DNA of 24,339 nt from Treponema sp. Its GTDB lineage: Bacteria > Spirochaetota > Spirochaetia > Treponematales > UBA12059. Below, in pieces: positions 13,866-21,012 of this stretch. Each line of letters opens with the position of its first letter. The stretch's first letter is position 1. The notes below the pieces were generated by a model. It did not search any database. It worked only from the letters and a program-made list of their open reading frames with translations, and was not told the DNA's origin. The stretch covers positions 1 to 24,339 of the forward strand of contig JAAYUR010000155.1 of NCBI GenBank assembly GCA_012517645.1, read 5' to 3'. The position numbers and the translations under genes are program-made.

Positions 13866-15155
13866 ATGTACGAGAACCTGATCGGCCAGGAGGAGATCGT
13901 CCGGATCCTCCGCGGGGACCTATCCCGGAACGAGCTTCCGCCGTCCCTCCTCTTCGCGGGGCCCGAGAACGCCGGGAAGCTCACCGCCGCCCTGGAGACC
14001 GCCCGGGCCCTGTCCTGCGAAACCGGGGATGCGGCTTGGAACTGTCCCTGCCCCTCCTGCGCGCGCCACCGGACGCTCGCCCATCCGGACCTGCTCCTCA
14101 TGGGACCGCGCTCCTTCCGGGCCGAGATAAAGGCCGCCGGGGAAACCCTGGAAAGGCTTCCCAACCGCGCCGCCCGGTTCCTGTTCTACCGCGCGGTCCG
14201 GAAACTGACCCGGCGTTTCGACCCTGCTCTCTTCTACGGCGAGGAGGCGCGCCTTGCCAAGGCGGTTCCCTTGCTCCAGAACCTGGAGGAGCTCGCGGAG
14301 CTGGCCGGTCCGGACGCCGACGAGACGGCCCAGGCTCCCGGGGAGGCGGCCCGAGCCGCCGCCAAGGCCCTGCCCGTGGCGGACAAGCTGGAAGCCCTGC
14401 TTCCCGACGCCCTGCCCATCTTCCAGGTCCGGGCCGCGGAACGCTGGGCCCGACTCGCCCCCTACGGGCGGATGAAGGTGGTCGTCATCGAGAACGCGGA
14501 GAGGATGCTGGACGGCGCACGCAACGCGCTGCTCAAAATCCTTGAGGAGCCCCCCGCCACCTCGCGGTTCCTGCTATTGTCCTCCAGGCCTTCCTCCCTG
14601 ATGCCCACGATCCTTTCCCGAGTCCGGGCCTACACCTTCCGCCCCCGGGACGCCGGGGCTTCCGGCGAGATCCTGGCCAAGGTCTTCCGGGCTTCCCCGG
14701 AGGACAGGAACCGATCCCTGGACGAATACCTCGCGGCCCGGAAACCCCTTCCCGAATCCGCGACGGACGAATACGCCTTCCGGTTCCTGTCCGCGGTCTG
14801 CTATCAAGCGTCCCGGGAGGGAGTCTTCATCCCGGATCCCCTCCTGGACCTGTCCAGCGACGCTCCGGATCCGAGCGTCCACAGGGCCCTGGCCGAGATC
14901 TCAGCGGCCACCAAGGGCTTCGGGGCCGGGGACGATTCGCTTTCCTACCTGTTCTCCGCCTTTCTTAAGAGCCTGGCCCGCCTGGTCCGCTCCAAGGCCG
15001 CGGCCTCCGACGCCCGAACGGACGCCGTCCTGGCCGGCTGGGCCGCGGCGATCCGGGACGCCCAGCTCAGGTACGAAACCTACAATCTTCCCCCCGCGGC
15101 CCTGGCGGAGCGGTTGGCGGAAGCCCTGGCCCTCCCCCTCCGGACCATACCGTGA
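13866..15155 (+). CDS. holB: DNA polymerase III delta-prime-like clamp loader subunit with a large insert
   Basis: The clamp loader opens the sliding clamp at primer ends during replication. The 429-residue protein starts like delta-prime/DnaX (ENLIGQEEIVRIL). Its nucleotide loop GPENAGKL (32-39) has Leu in place of the Ser/Thr of Walker A, which argues for the non-ATPase delta-prime role over tau/gamma. A four-cysteine zinc module follows (C51, C60, C62, C65). The sensor-type segment VVVIENAERM (205-214), KILEEPPATSRFLLLSSRPSSLMPTILSR (224-252) closes the AAA core. Between about 80 and 200 lies a helical insert rich in Ala, Glu and Arg (RAVRKLTRRFDPALFYGEEARLAK and so on) that ordinary delta-prime lacks. 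It begins one base after the cvpA stop and its own TGA overlaps the kinase GTG. It could instead be annotated as a DnaX-like protein. Confidence 0.82.
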   Translation: MYENLIGQEEIVRILRGDLSRNELPPSLLFAGPENAGKLTAALETARALSCETGDAAWNCPCPSCARHRTLAHPDLLLMGPRSFRAEIKAAGETLERLPNRAARFLFYRAVRKLTRRFDPALFYGEEARLAKAVPLLQNLEELAELAGPDADETAQAPGEAARAAAKALPVADKLEALLPDALPIFQVRAAERWARLAPYGRMKVVVIENAERMLDGARNALLKILEEPPATSRFLLLSSRPSSLMPTILSRVRAYTFRPRDAGASGEILAKVFRASPEDRNRSLDEYLAARKPLPESATDEYAFRFLSAVCYQASREGVFIPDPLLDLSSDAPDPSVHRALAEISAATKGFGAGDDSLSYLFSAFLKSLARLVRSKAAASDARTDAVLAGWAAAIRDAQLRYETYNLPPAALAERLAEALALPLRTIP

Positions 15156-16360
15156 GACGCTTCCTGGAGCGGGCCCTGGCCAAGGCACCCCGCATGAACG
15201 AGGAGCAGATCCGGAGGCTCCTTGCGATCCTGGCGGAGGAAAACGAACGAATGGGCACCGTCCTGGATTCCATGTTGGACGGGATCGTGGTCTGCGACTT
15301 CGCCCACCGCCCCACCCTCTTCAACAAGTCCGCGGAACGCCTCCTTCCCTTGACCTACCTGGACGTCTACGACCGTCCCGTATGGGAAAGCGTCGCAGAC
15401 GAGGAGATCGCCGGATTCCTCCGGGAGACCCTGGAAAGCGAGGAAACCCGGATGGATCGGGAGTTCGCCCTGGACGCGAAGGGCTCGACCCGGATCATAT
15501 CGATCACCATCAGTCCCCTGGTCCGGGAACAGCGGATCCGGGGAAACCTTATACATATCGAGGAGGTCACGGACAAACGCAGGAAGGAAGCCCAGCTCAG
15601 GAGGGCGGAAAACCTGGCCTCCCTCACGACCCTGGCAGCCGGGGTCGCCCATGAGATAAAGAATCCCCTCGGATCCCTTTCCATCCATGTCCAATTGATG
15701 CGGAAGGCCCTGAAGGCTTCCTGCGACGAGAAGGCCGGGACCATCCACCGCTACCTGGACGTGGTGGATGAGGAGATCGACCGCCTGAACAGGATCGTCG
15801 TGGACTTCCTCTTCGCGGTGCGGCCGATGGACATACATCCCCGGGACACCGATTTGAACGAGCTCCTCTCGGACCTCCTGGATTTCCTGGCCCCGGAGAT
15901 CGAGCGGGCCGGGGTCCTGCTCGAGCGGAACCTGTCTCCCTCGATCCCCCGCCTGCTCTTGGATCCCCGGTATATTAAGCAGGCCGTCCTGAACTTGGTC
16001 CAGAACTCCCTGGCCGCCATGCCCCGGGGAGGGACCCTGACCCTGATCACCGAACGGGCGGATGACGGGATCCGCCTGACCGTGGCGGACACCGGGTCGG
16101 GGATTCCGGAGGAAAACCTTCCCAAGATATTCGAACCCTATTTCACCACCAAGGAGAGGGGTACGGGGCTGGGCCTCACCCTGACCTTCAAGATCATCAA
16201 GGAACACGGAGGGGAGATCACGGTCCGTTCCAAGGAAGGAGAGGGCACGGCCTTCACGATCATCCTGCCTCTCCCCCCGGCGGAACGGCGGCTCATCTCC
16301 CACGATTCCGCGGGCGAGGAGCGGCCGACGGGCCCCCTGCCCGCCGGGGAGGCGTCTTGA
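15152..16360 (+). CDS. Soluble NtrB-like PAS histidine kinase
   Basis: This is the sensor partner of the response regulator that follows. The 402-residue protein has no membrane segment. It shows an N-terminal helix, a PAS-like domain (about 32-140), a dimerisation/phosphoacceptor segment AAGVAHEIKNPLGSL (162-176) with His167, and a HATPase domain with N-box NLVQNSLAAM (281-290), G1 box DTGSGIP (313-319), F-box FEPYFTT (327-333) and G2 box GTGLGL (337-342). The HEIKNPL form and the missing membrane region place it with NtrB/AtoS-type sensors that partner sigma-54 activators. Start GTG overlaps the upstream TGA (GTGA), and its stop overlaps the next TTG. It resembles the treponemal kinase annotated AtoS; the signal sensed is unknown. 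A later start at Met15 is possible. Confidence 0.93.
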   Translation: MRRFLERALAKAPRMNEEQIRRLLAILAEENERMGTVLDSMLDGIVVCDFAHRPTLFNKSAERLLPLTYLDVYDRPVWESVADEEIAGFLRETLESEETRMDREFALDAKGSTRIISITISPLVREQRIRGNLIHIEEVTDKRRKEAQLRRAENLASLTTLAAGVAHEIKNPLGSLSIHVQLMRKALKASCDEKAGTIHRYLDVVDEEIDRLNRIVVDFLFAVRPMDIHPRDTDLNELLSDLLDFLAPEIERAGVLLERNLSPSIPRLLLDPRYIKQAVLNLVQNSLAAMPRGGTLTLITERADDGIRLTVADTGSGIPEENLPKIFEPYFTTKERGTGLGLTLTFKIIKEHGGEITVRSKEGEGTAFTIILPLPPAERRLISHDSAGEERPTGPLPAGEAS

Positions 16361-17721
16361 AATTCACCGTATTGGTAGCGGACGACGAACGGAACATCCG
16401 GGAGGGCCTGGCGGAAGCCCTGCGTCTGGAGGGGTACGAGGTGGCCCTGGCCGCGGACGGGGAGGAGGCTCTCAGGGCCGTGGAAAACGGGCGCGTGGAC
16501 CTGGTCGTCACCGACCTGTGCATGCCCAAGGTCTCCGGGAACGAGGTCCTGAAACGGGTCGCGGGCTCCTATCCCGGAATACCCGTCATCATCCTGACCG
16601 GCCACGGGACGATCGAGGACGCCGTAGACTCCATGCGGATCGGGGCCTTCGATTTCATCACCAAGCCGGTCAACTTGGACCATCTGTCCCTGCTGGTTCG
16701 TCGAGCCCTGGAAAGCCGGGAGCTGGAACGGCAGAACCAGGAACTCCAGCGGGAGATCGAGAGCCAGAAGAGGATATCCTCCATCATCGGCCGCAGCCCC
16801 GAGATGAAGAGGATCTTCGACCTCATCCGCCGCGTGGCCCCCACCAAGGCCAGCGTCCTGATCACCGGAGAGAGCGGGGTCGGGAAGGAGCTCATCGCGG
16901 ACGCCCTGCACAATCTATCGCCCCGGGCGGACAAACCCTTCATCAAGGTCCATTGCGCGGCCCTGGCGGAATCCCTCTTGGAGAGCGAGCTCTTCGGGCA
17001 CGAGAAAGGGGCCTTCACGGGGGCGACCGGAAGGAAGCGGGGCCGTTTCGAGCTGGCCCACGAGGGGACTCTGTTCCTGGACGAGATCGGGGAGATCAAC
17101 CAGAACGTACAGATCAAGATCCTCCGGGTCCTCCAGGAACGGAAGTTCGAACGGGTCGGGGGCGAGGAAACCCTGGAGGTGGACGTCCGGGTGATCGCCG
17201 CCACGAACCGGGACTTGAAGGCGGAAATAGAAAAGGGGACCTTCCGGGAGGATCTCTACTATCGACTGAACGTGGTGAACATCCACGTGCCGCCCCTGCG
17301 GGAGCGGAAGGACGACATCCCCTTGCTGGCGGGAGCCTTCCTGAGGGAATTTTCCGAGGAGAACGGGAAAAGCCTGGAAGGCTTCGACCCCAAGGTGCGG
17401 GCGGCCTTCTTCGCGTACTCCTGGCCAGGCAATGTCCGGGAGCTGAGGAACTGCGTGGAAAGCGCGGTGGTCCTGGCTCGGGGCTCCGTGGTTAGCCTGG
17501 AGGATCTGCCTCCGGGCATCCGGGAAGCCCAGGAGGACGATACGGTGCGCATCCCCTCCGGTTCCACCCTCGCGGAGGCGGAGAAGATCCTGATCCGGGA
17601 AACCCTGGCCGCCCAGGGTGGAAACAAGAGCCGGACCGCGGAGATTCTCGGAATCGGGAGGAAGACTCTCTACCAAAAGCTCCAGGAGTACGGGTTGGAA
17701 GGCGGCAGGACGGAGGAATGA
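16357..17721 (+). CDS. NtrC-family sigma-54-dependent response regulator
   Basis: The 454-residue protein is a complete bacterial enhancer-binding protein. Domains: REC (1-120) with phosphoacceptor Asp53 in VVTDLCMP and conserved Lys103; sigma-54 AAA+ (about 143-370) with Walker A GESGVGKE (171-178), the sigma-54 contact loop GAFTGA (218-223), Walker B LFLDEIGE (239-246), and the arginine-finger region RVIAATNRDL; and a Fis-type helix-turn-helix at the end (about 424-448, NKSRTAEILGIGRKTLYQKLQEYG). It starts with TTG, overlapping the kinase stop by four bases. It should activate sigma-54 RNA polymerase after phosphorylation by the adjacent kinase; rpoN itself is outside the window. A possible target is the promoter at 4708-4722. 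The end of the operon is 36 bp from the converging J-domain gene. Confidence 0.96.
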   Translation: MKFTVLVADDERNIREGLAEALRLEGYEVALAADGEEALRAVENGRVDLVVTDLCMPKVSGNEVLKRVAGSYPGIPVIILTGHGTIEDAVDSMRIGAFDFITKPVNLDHLSLLVRRALESRELERQNQELQREIESQKRISSIIGRSPEMKRIFDLIRRVAPTKASVLITGESGVGKELIADALHNLSPRADKPFIKVHCAALAESLLESELFGHEKGAFTGATGRKRGRFELAHEGTLFLDEIGEINQNVQIKILRVLQERKFERVGGEETLEVDVRVIAATNRDLKAEIEKGTFREDLYYRLNVVNIHVPPLRERKDDIPLLAGAFLREFSEENGKSLEGFDPKVRAAFFAYSWPGNVRELRNCVESAVVLARGSVVSLEDLPPGIREAQEDDTVRIPSGSTLAEAEKILIRETLAAQGGNKSRTAEILGIGRKTLYQKLQEYGLEGGRTEE

Positions 17722-17757
17722 GGATTCCCCGCCCCTGCGGCAATCCGCCTTTCCGGT

Positions 17758-18366
17758 TCAATCCCCTTCGAAGGTTTTCAGGATATCCGCAGCCGCTCCC
17801 GCGATCGAGGCGTCCGGATCCGACCTCGCGACGCGCAGGGCGGGCAGGAACACGGGCTCCCGGGTGCCCCGGGCAGTCTCCAGGATCGTACGCTTGAGGT
17901 TCTCCCCGGAGCGGGAGAACAGACTGGCTATCTCTCCGTCCGCCTGCCGGATCCCCAGGAGCGCCACAGAGCGGACGGCTTGGGCGATCACTTCCTCGGA
18001 ATCGTCGTACAGGGCTTTCCGAAGAAAAATGTAGGCGCTTCGCTTGCCGGACAAGCCCAGGCGCTTCACGGCTTCCACCCGGGTGGCCGCTTCCCGGGAC
18101 ACGGTAAACTCCGTTCCCAGGGCGAAGAGATCCTCCTCGGCCTCCACGGACGACTCCGGAGCCGGAACCTCCAGGGTTCCCGCGGATTCTCGGGACAACA
18201 GCTTGTACACCCGCACGACCCTGGAAAAACGCCGGGCCGTGGCGGGGTCCTTGGAGGAATCCGGATGATAGCGCTTCGTGAGCTGGCGGAAGGCCTTTTT
18301 CAAGTCCCGGGAATCCGCTCCGGGAGGAAGGCCGAACAGGGCCCAAAGCTCGCGGTCGCTCCTCAT
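17758..18366 (-). CDS. J-domain protein fused to HEAT-like repeats
   Basis: The 202-residue protein has an N-terminal J domain (1-60) with the invariant HPD (34-36) in KRYHPDSS, so it should stimulate the ATPase of an Hsp70. The remainder after a short acidic linker consists of paired helices of about 30 residues (about 88-200, for example KALYDDSEEVIAQAVRSVALLGI and ALRVARSDPDASIAGAAADIL), which fits two to three HEAT repeats. The zinc-finger and C-terminal substrate domains of DnaJ are absent. Its ATG overlaps the stop of the Hsp70-like gene by four bases, so this is very likely the dedicated co-chaperone. The HEAT part may select clients or anchor the pair to a complex. The fold of the repeats is inferred by pattern only. 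Confidence 0.82.
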   Translation of the reverse strand: MRSDRELWALFGLPPGADSRDLKKAFRQLTKRYHPDSSKDPATARRFSRVVRVYKLLSRESAGTLEVPAPESSVEAEEDLFALGTEFTVSREAATRVEAVKRLGLSGKRSAYIFLRKALYDDSEEVIAQAVRSVALLGIRQADGEIASLFSRSGENLKRTILETARGTREPVFLPALRVARSDPDASIAGAAADILKTFEGD

Positions 18367-20030
18367 ACGGAAGTCACCCTCTTCCTGGCCAGGAGCTCCC
18401 CGGCCACCGCCTCGAGGGATCCCCGGACCAAAAGCCGATCCTCCTCCGATCCCGACTCGACCGCCCAGGCCGCCCGGAGGAGCAGTTCCTCGATCTCCGA
18501 GCGGAACCCGTTGTCCAGGTCCTCGGCCCCTGCCAAGGCCCGGACTCGGGCGGCCAGGCGGGCGAGCTTCTCCGCGTCCCCGCCGTAGGCTCCGGAACCC
18601 GTTACGACCACGGCCTGCTCGGTGCGGGTGTCCAGATCCATCGCCCGGACTCGCAATAGGTCGCTTTCGTCGATGGAAAACTCGACCTGGATCCGCGGCT
18701 CCCCCTTTCGGGCTTTCCGGATGCCGGGCAGGAGGAACCGGCCCAACGAGATGTTATCCGACGCCGAGTCCGACTCGCCCTGGAGTATGTGTATCTCGAC
18801 GGATTCCTGGTCGTCCGCGACGGTGGTGAACACCCTCCGCCTCCTGGACGGGAGGGGTTCGTTCCGGGGCAGGAGCGCCACGAAACGCCCCCCCTCTATC
18901 TCGACTCCGTAGGTTCGGGAGTTCACATCCCGTACTCCGAATCCTCCGGCCCCGCCCGATAGAATCGCCGCTTCCACCGCGGCGCCTACCGCGACGATCT
19001 CCTCGGGATTCACCCTGCTTTCGGGCTCCAAGGGGAGGTAGTCCGCAAGCAAGCTGCGAACCAGGGGGATCCTGCTGGACCCGCCGGAGAGCACCAGGGC
19101 GTCTATATCCTTGGGGCGCTTTTCCGCCTCCTCCAAGGCCAGCCGCACAAGGTCGAGGCTACGCTCCACCAAGGGCCGGGCGAGATCCTCCAAACGTTCC
19201 CGGCTCAGTTCGAAGGACGGGTGCGCCAAGCCCCGGCCCGCGTTCAAGAACGGGACGGTGATCGTCACCTCGCTGCGGGAGGATAGTTCGATCTTGGCCC
19301 GCTCGGAGAGATCCATCAGCTGCTGAGCCAGGAAGGGGTCGGTATCGGGATCCACGCCCCAATCCCGGCGGAACACGCCCGAGGCTTCCCGGTAGAGAAG
19401 CGCGTCGATATCCATGCCTCCCAACCGGTCGTCCCCGGCGGAGGACAACACCTCGCAGACCCGGCCCCGGGCGGCAAGGACCGTCACGTCGAAGGTGCCT
19501 CCCCCGAAATCGTACACCAGCACGATCCGTTCCGTATCCGCGTCCTCGGGTTCCAGGAAGGCCCGGGCCACCGCCGCCGCCGTCGGCTCGTTCACCAGCC
19601 TGGGCACCTCCAAGCCCGCCCTGCGGGCCGCTTCCTTGACGGCTCTGCGTTGGGGCTCCCCGAACCGTGCGGGCACGGAGACCACCGCCTGCTCCACGGG
19701 AAACCCGAGGAAGGCTTCGGAGTCCCGTTTCAGCTTCCCGAAGATCCAGGAAGCGGCTTCCTCGGGAGCATACCACCGATCCCCCAGGCGGACGGGATCC
19801 CGGGAACCCAGGCGGCGCTTTATTCCGGTCAAGGTCGTCTGAGGAGACGCGACGGCCTGGTTCTTCGCCGATTCGCCGACCAGGATTTCCCCCGAATGGG
19901 ACAGCGCGACCACGGAAGGGGTGCTGCGGTTCCCCCGATCGTTCGGGATGACCTGAGGCCGGCCGTTCTCGATCCAGGCGCATACGGAGTTGGTCGTTCC
20001 GAAATCGATCCCCAGAATCCCCCGGGTCAC
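18363..20030 (-). CDS. Hsp70-family chaperone, DnaK/HscA-like, with shortened lid
   Basis: The 555-residue protein is a true Hsp70. It has phosphate-1 GIDFGTTNS (7-15), a connect region with VVSVPARF and VNEPTAAAVA, phosphate-2 VYDFGGGTFDVTVL, and adenosine motif VLSGGSSRIPLVRSLL. The beta-type substrate-binding domain follows (about 390-480, including NSRTYGVEI and RVFTTVADDQESVEIHILQGE). Full-length DnaK is about 635 residues and HscA about 616; here the alpha lid is short, and there is no EEVD-like tail. It begins at GTG, overlapping the upstream gene's stop (GTGA), and ends within the ATG of the J-HEAT gene. Because the genome should also have a general DnaK, this is probably a specialised paralogue. 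No Fe-S cluster genes are adjacent, so a link to iron-sulphur assembly is not supported. Confidence 0.92.
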   Translation of the reverse strand: MTRGILGIDFGTTNSVCAWIENGRPQVIPNDRGNRSTPSVVALSHSGEILVGESAKNQAVASPQTTLTGIKRRLGSRDPVRLGDRWYAPEEAASWIFGKLKRDSEAFLGFPVEQAVVSVPARFGEPQRRAVKEAARRAGLEVPRLVNEPTAAAVARAFLEPEDADTERIVLVYDFGGGTFDVTVLAARGRVCEVLSSAGDDRLGGMDIDALLYREASGVFRRDWGVDPDTDPFLAQQLMDLSERAKIELSSRSEVTITVPFLNAGRGLAHPSFELSRERLEDLARPLVERSLDLVRLALEEAEKRPKDIDALVLSGGSSRIPLVRSLLADYLPLEPESRVNPEEIVAVGAAVEAAILSGGAGGFGVRDVNSRTYGVEIEGGRFVALLPRNEPLPSRRRRVFTTVADDQESVEIHILQGESDSASDNISLGRFLLPGIRKARKGEPRIQVEFSIDESDLLRVRAMDLDTRTEQAVVVTGSGAYGGDAEKLARLAARVRALAGAEDLDNGFRSEIEELLLRAAWAVESGSEEDRLLVRGSLEAVAGELLARKRVTSV

Positions 20031-20686
20031 GGCCTGTCCTCCCTTCCCGCAAGCCCCCTCTGCTCTTCCAGGGAAATGATGAGCTCGACCTCGGCCACGG
20101 TGATCCCGAGCTTGGCGGCTATGAAGTCCGCGGAGATACCCCTCCTGTTCAGGGACAGGACTTCCTCCTTCAAGGGGGGCTTGGATCGCAGGGGAGTGGA
20201 GGAAAAGGTCACGAAGGGTATGGACGGCGTGCGGGGCTCCGGCCCGTCCTTCGGCACCGGAGCCTCGGCCCGGACGGGAGCGGCCGGCAGCGGGGAAGTC
20301 CGGCCGGAGGACGCGGCCTCCGCGGCCCCGGGGTCCTGTCGGGTTACACTCCGTTCCGCCTCGGCTGAAGCGGAGGCCCGAAGCCGCCCGAGCCGATCGT
20401 AGACCGCCTGTTCCTGGGCGCGGCGCTCGGATTCCCTTCGAAGCACCTCCACTCTCCGGTCCGCCTCCGCGACGGCTTCCTTGAGGGCCCGGACGGCGTC
20501 CTCGATCAGGGAAATGTTACGATCCGTCGTCTGGTTGAGATCCCGCACGAGCTGGCCGATTTCCTCCCTCAGCTTGTCCTTCAGTCCCTCGGCATCCAGG
20601 GCCCTCCGGATCCCGGCGCGCACGAAGAGGAAGATGAGGAACAAACCGCCCACGGTCACGGCGAGCAGGACGGAAAACTGGGTCAT
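20027..20686 (-). CDS. Membrane-anchored coiled-coil protein with C-terminal helix-turn-helix-like domain (SwrB/DUF6115-like)
   Basis: The 219-residue protein has an N-terminal membrane helix (about 5-23), a long charged coiled coil (about 30-105), a Pro/Ala-rich linker (about 118-165), and a C-terminal helical motif LNRRGISADFIAAKLGITVAEVELIISL (about 179-206) that resembles a helix-turn-helix. This is the layout of Bacillus SwrB/YlxL, which lies directly after sigD and helps assemble the flagellar type III apparatus. The position downstream of fliA and fapA agrees. The start is supported by AAGGA about seven bases upstream. The family call is by architecture and context and not by a clear sequence motif. 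Its stop overlaps the Hsp70-like start. Confidence 0.6.
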   Translation of the reverse strand: MTQFSVLLAVTVGGLFLIFLFVRAGIRRALDAEGLKDKLREEIGQLVRDLNQTTDRNISLIEDAVRALKEAVAEADRRVEVLRRESERRAQEQAVYDRLGRLRASASAEAERSVTRQDPGAAEAASSGRTSPLPAAPVRAEAPVPKDGPEPRTPSIPFVTFSSTPLRSKPPLKEEVLSLNRRGISADFIAAKLGITVAEVELIISLEEQRGLAGREDRP

Positions 20687-20688
20687 GG

Positions 20689-21012
20689 CTATCCTTGGAT
20701 GTCGATCCGCCTGCCGAGGTCGGGATCCTTGACGATCTCCGGCTCCTCGGGTTCCTCGGTATCCTTCGAGCGTTTCCGGCTCTCCGTCTCCCCGCCCGGG
20801 GCGGAGCCGGATTCCCGGTCCCCGATCCTGGCCGCGCCCTCGTCCGCCTGGGGTTTCTGCACCGACCGGACCTCGTCCTCCCTCTTCTTCTGCAAGACCG
20901 CTCCCTGAATAGACTGCTGGAGAACCGCCCCGTCCTTGGCCGCGGCCTGCTCCTTGCTGACCTGGTTCATCTGCATGAAGAGAGTCTGAAGGTCAATCGG
21001 CTTTATAGGCAT
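20689..21012 (-). CDS. Small conserved-type protein of the fliA-fapA operon, unknown function
   Basis: The 107-residue product is hydrophilic, with no membrane segment or cysteine. The N-terminal third (MPIKPIDLQTLFMQMNQVSKEQA) is the only part that looks structured and resembles short proteins at clostridial and spirochaetal flagellar loci that begin with MPI-P-D-Q. The rest is charged, probably disordered, and ends with EIVKDPDLGRRIDIQG. The start is supported by GGAGGGGG about six bases upstream and overlaps the end of fapA by 20 bases. It is separated by two bases from the SwrB-like gene. I cannot assign a function. Confidence 0.75.
   Translation of the reverse strand: MPIKPIDLQTLFMQMNQVSKEQAAAKDGAVLQQSIQGAVLQKKREDEVRSVQKPQADEGAARIGDRESGSAPGGETESRKRSKDTEEPEEPEIVKDPDLGRRIDIQG

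Noticed and set aside
15080..16303. Long minus-strand open frame (407 codons) opposite the histidine kinase
   Set aside because: The plus strand encodes a complete kinase with all boxes; the antisense product has no motif.
17722..17757. Terminator between the NtrC-like and J-HEAT genes
   Set aside because: Only a 4-bp GCGG/CCGC stem with no T-run on either strand was found, too weak to call.
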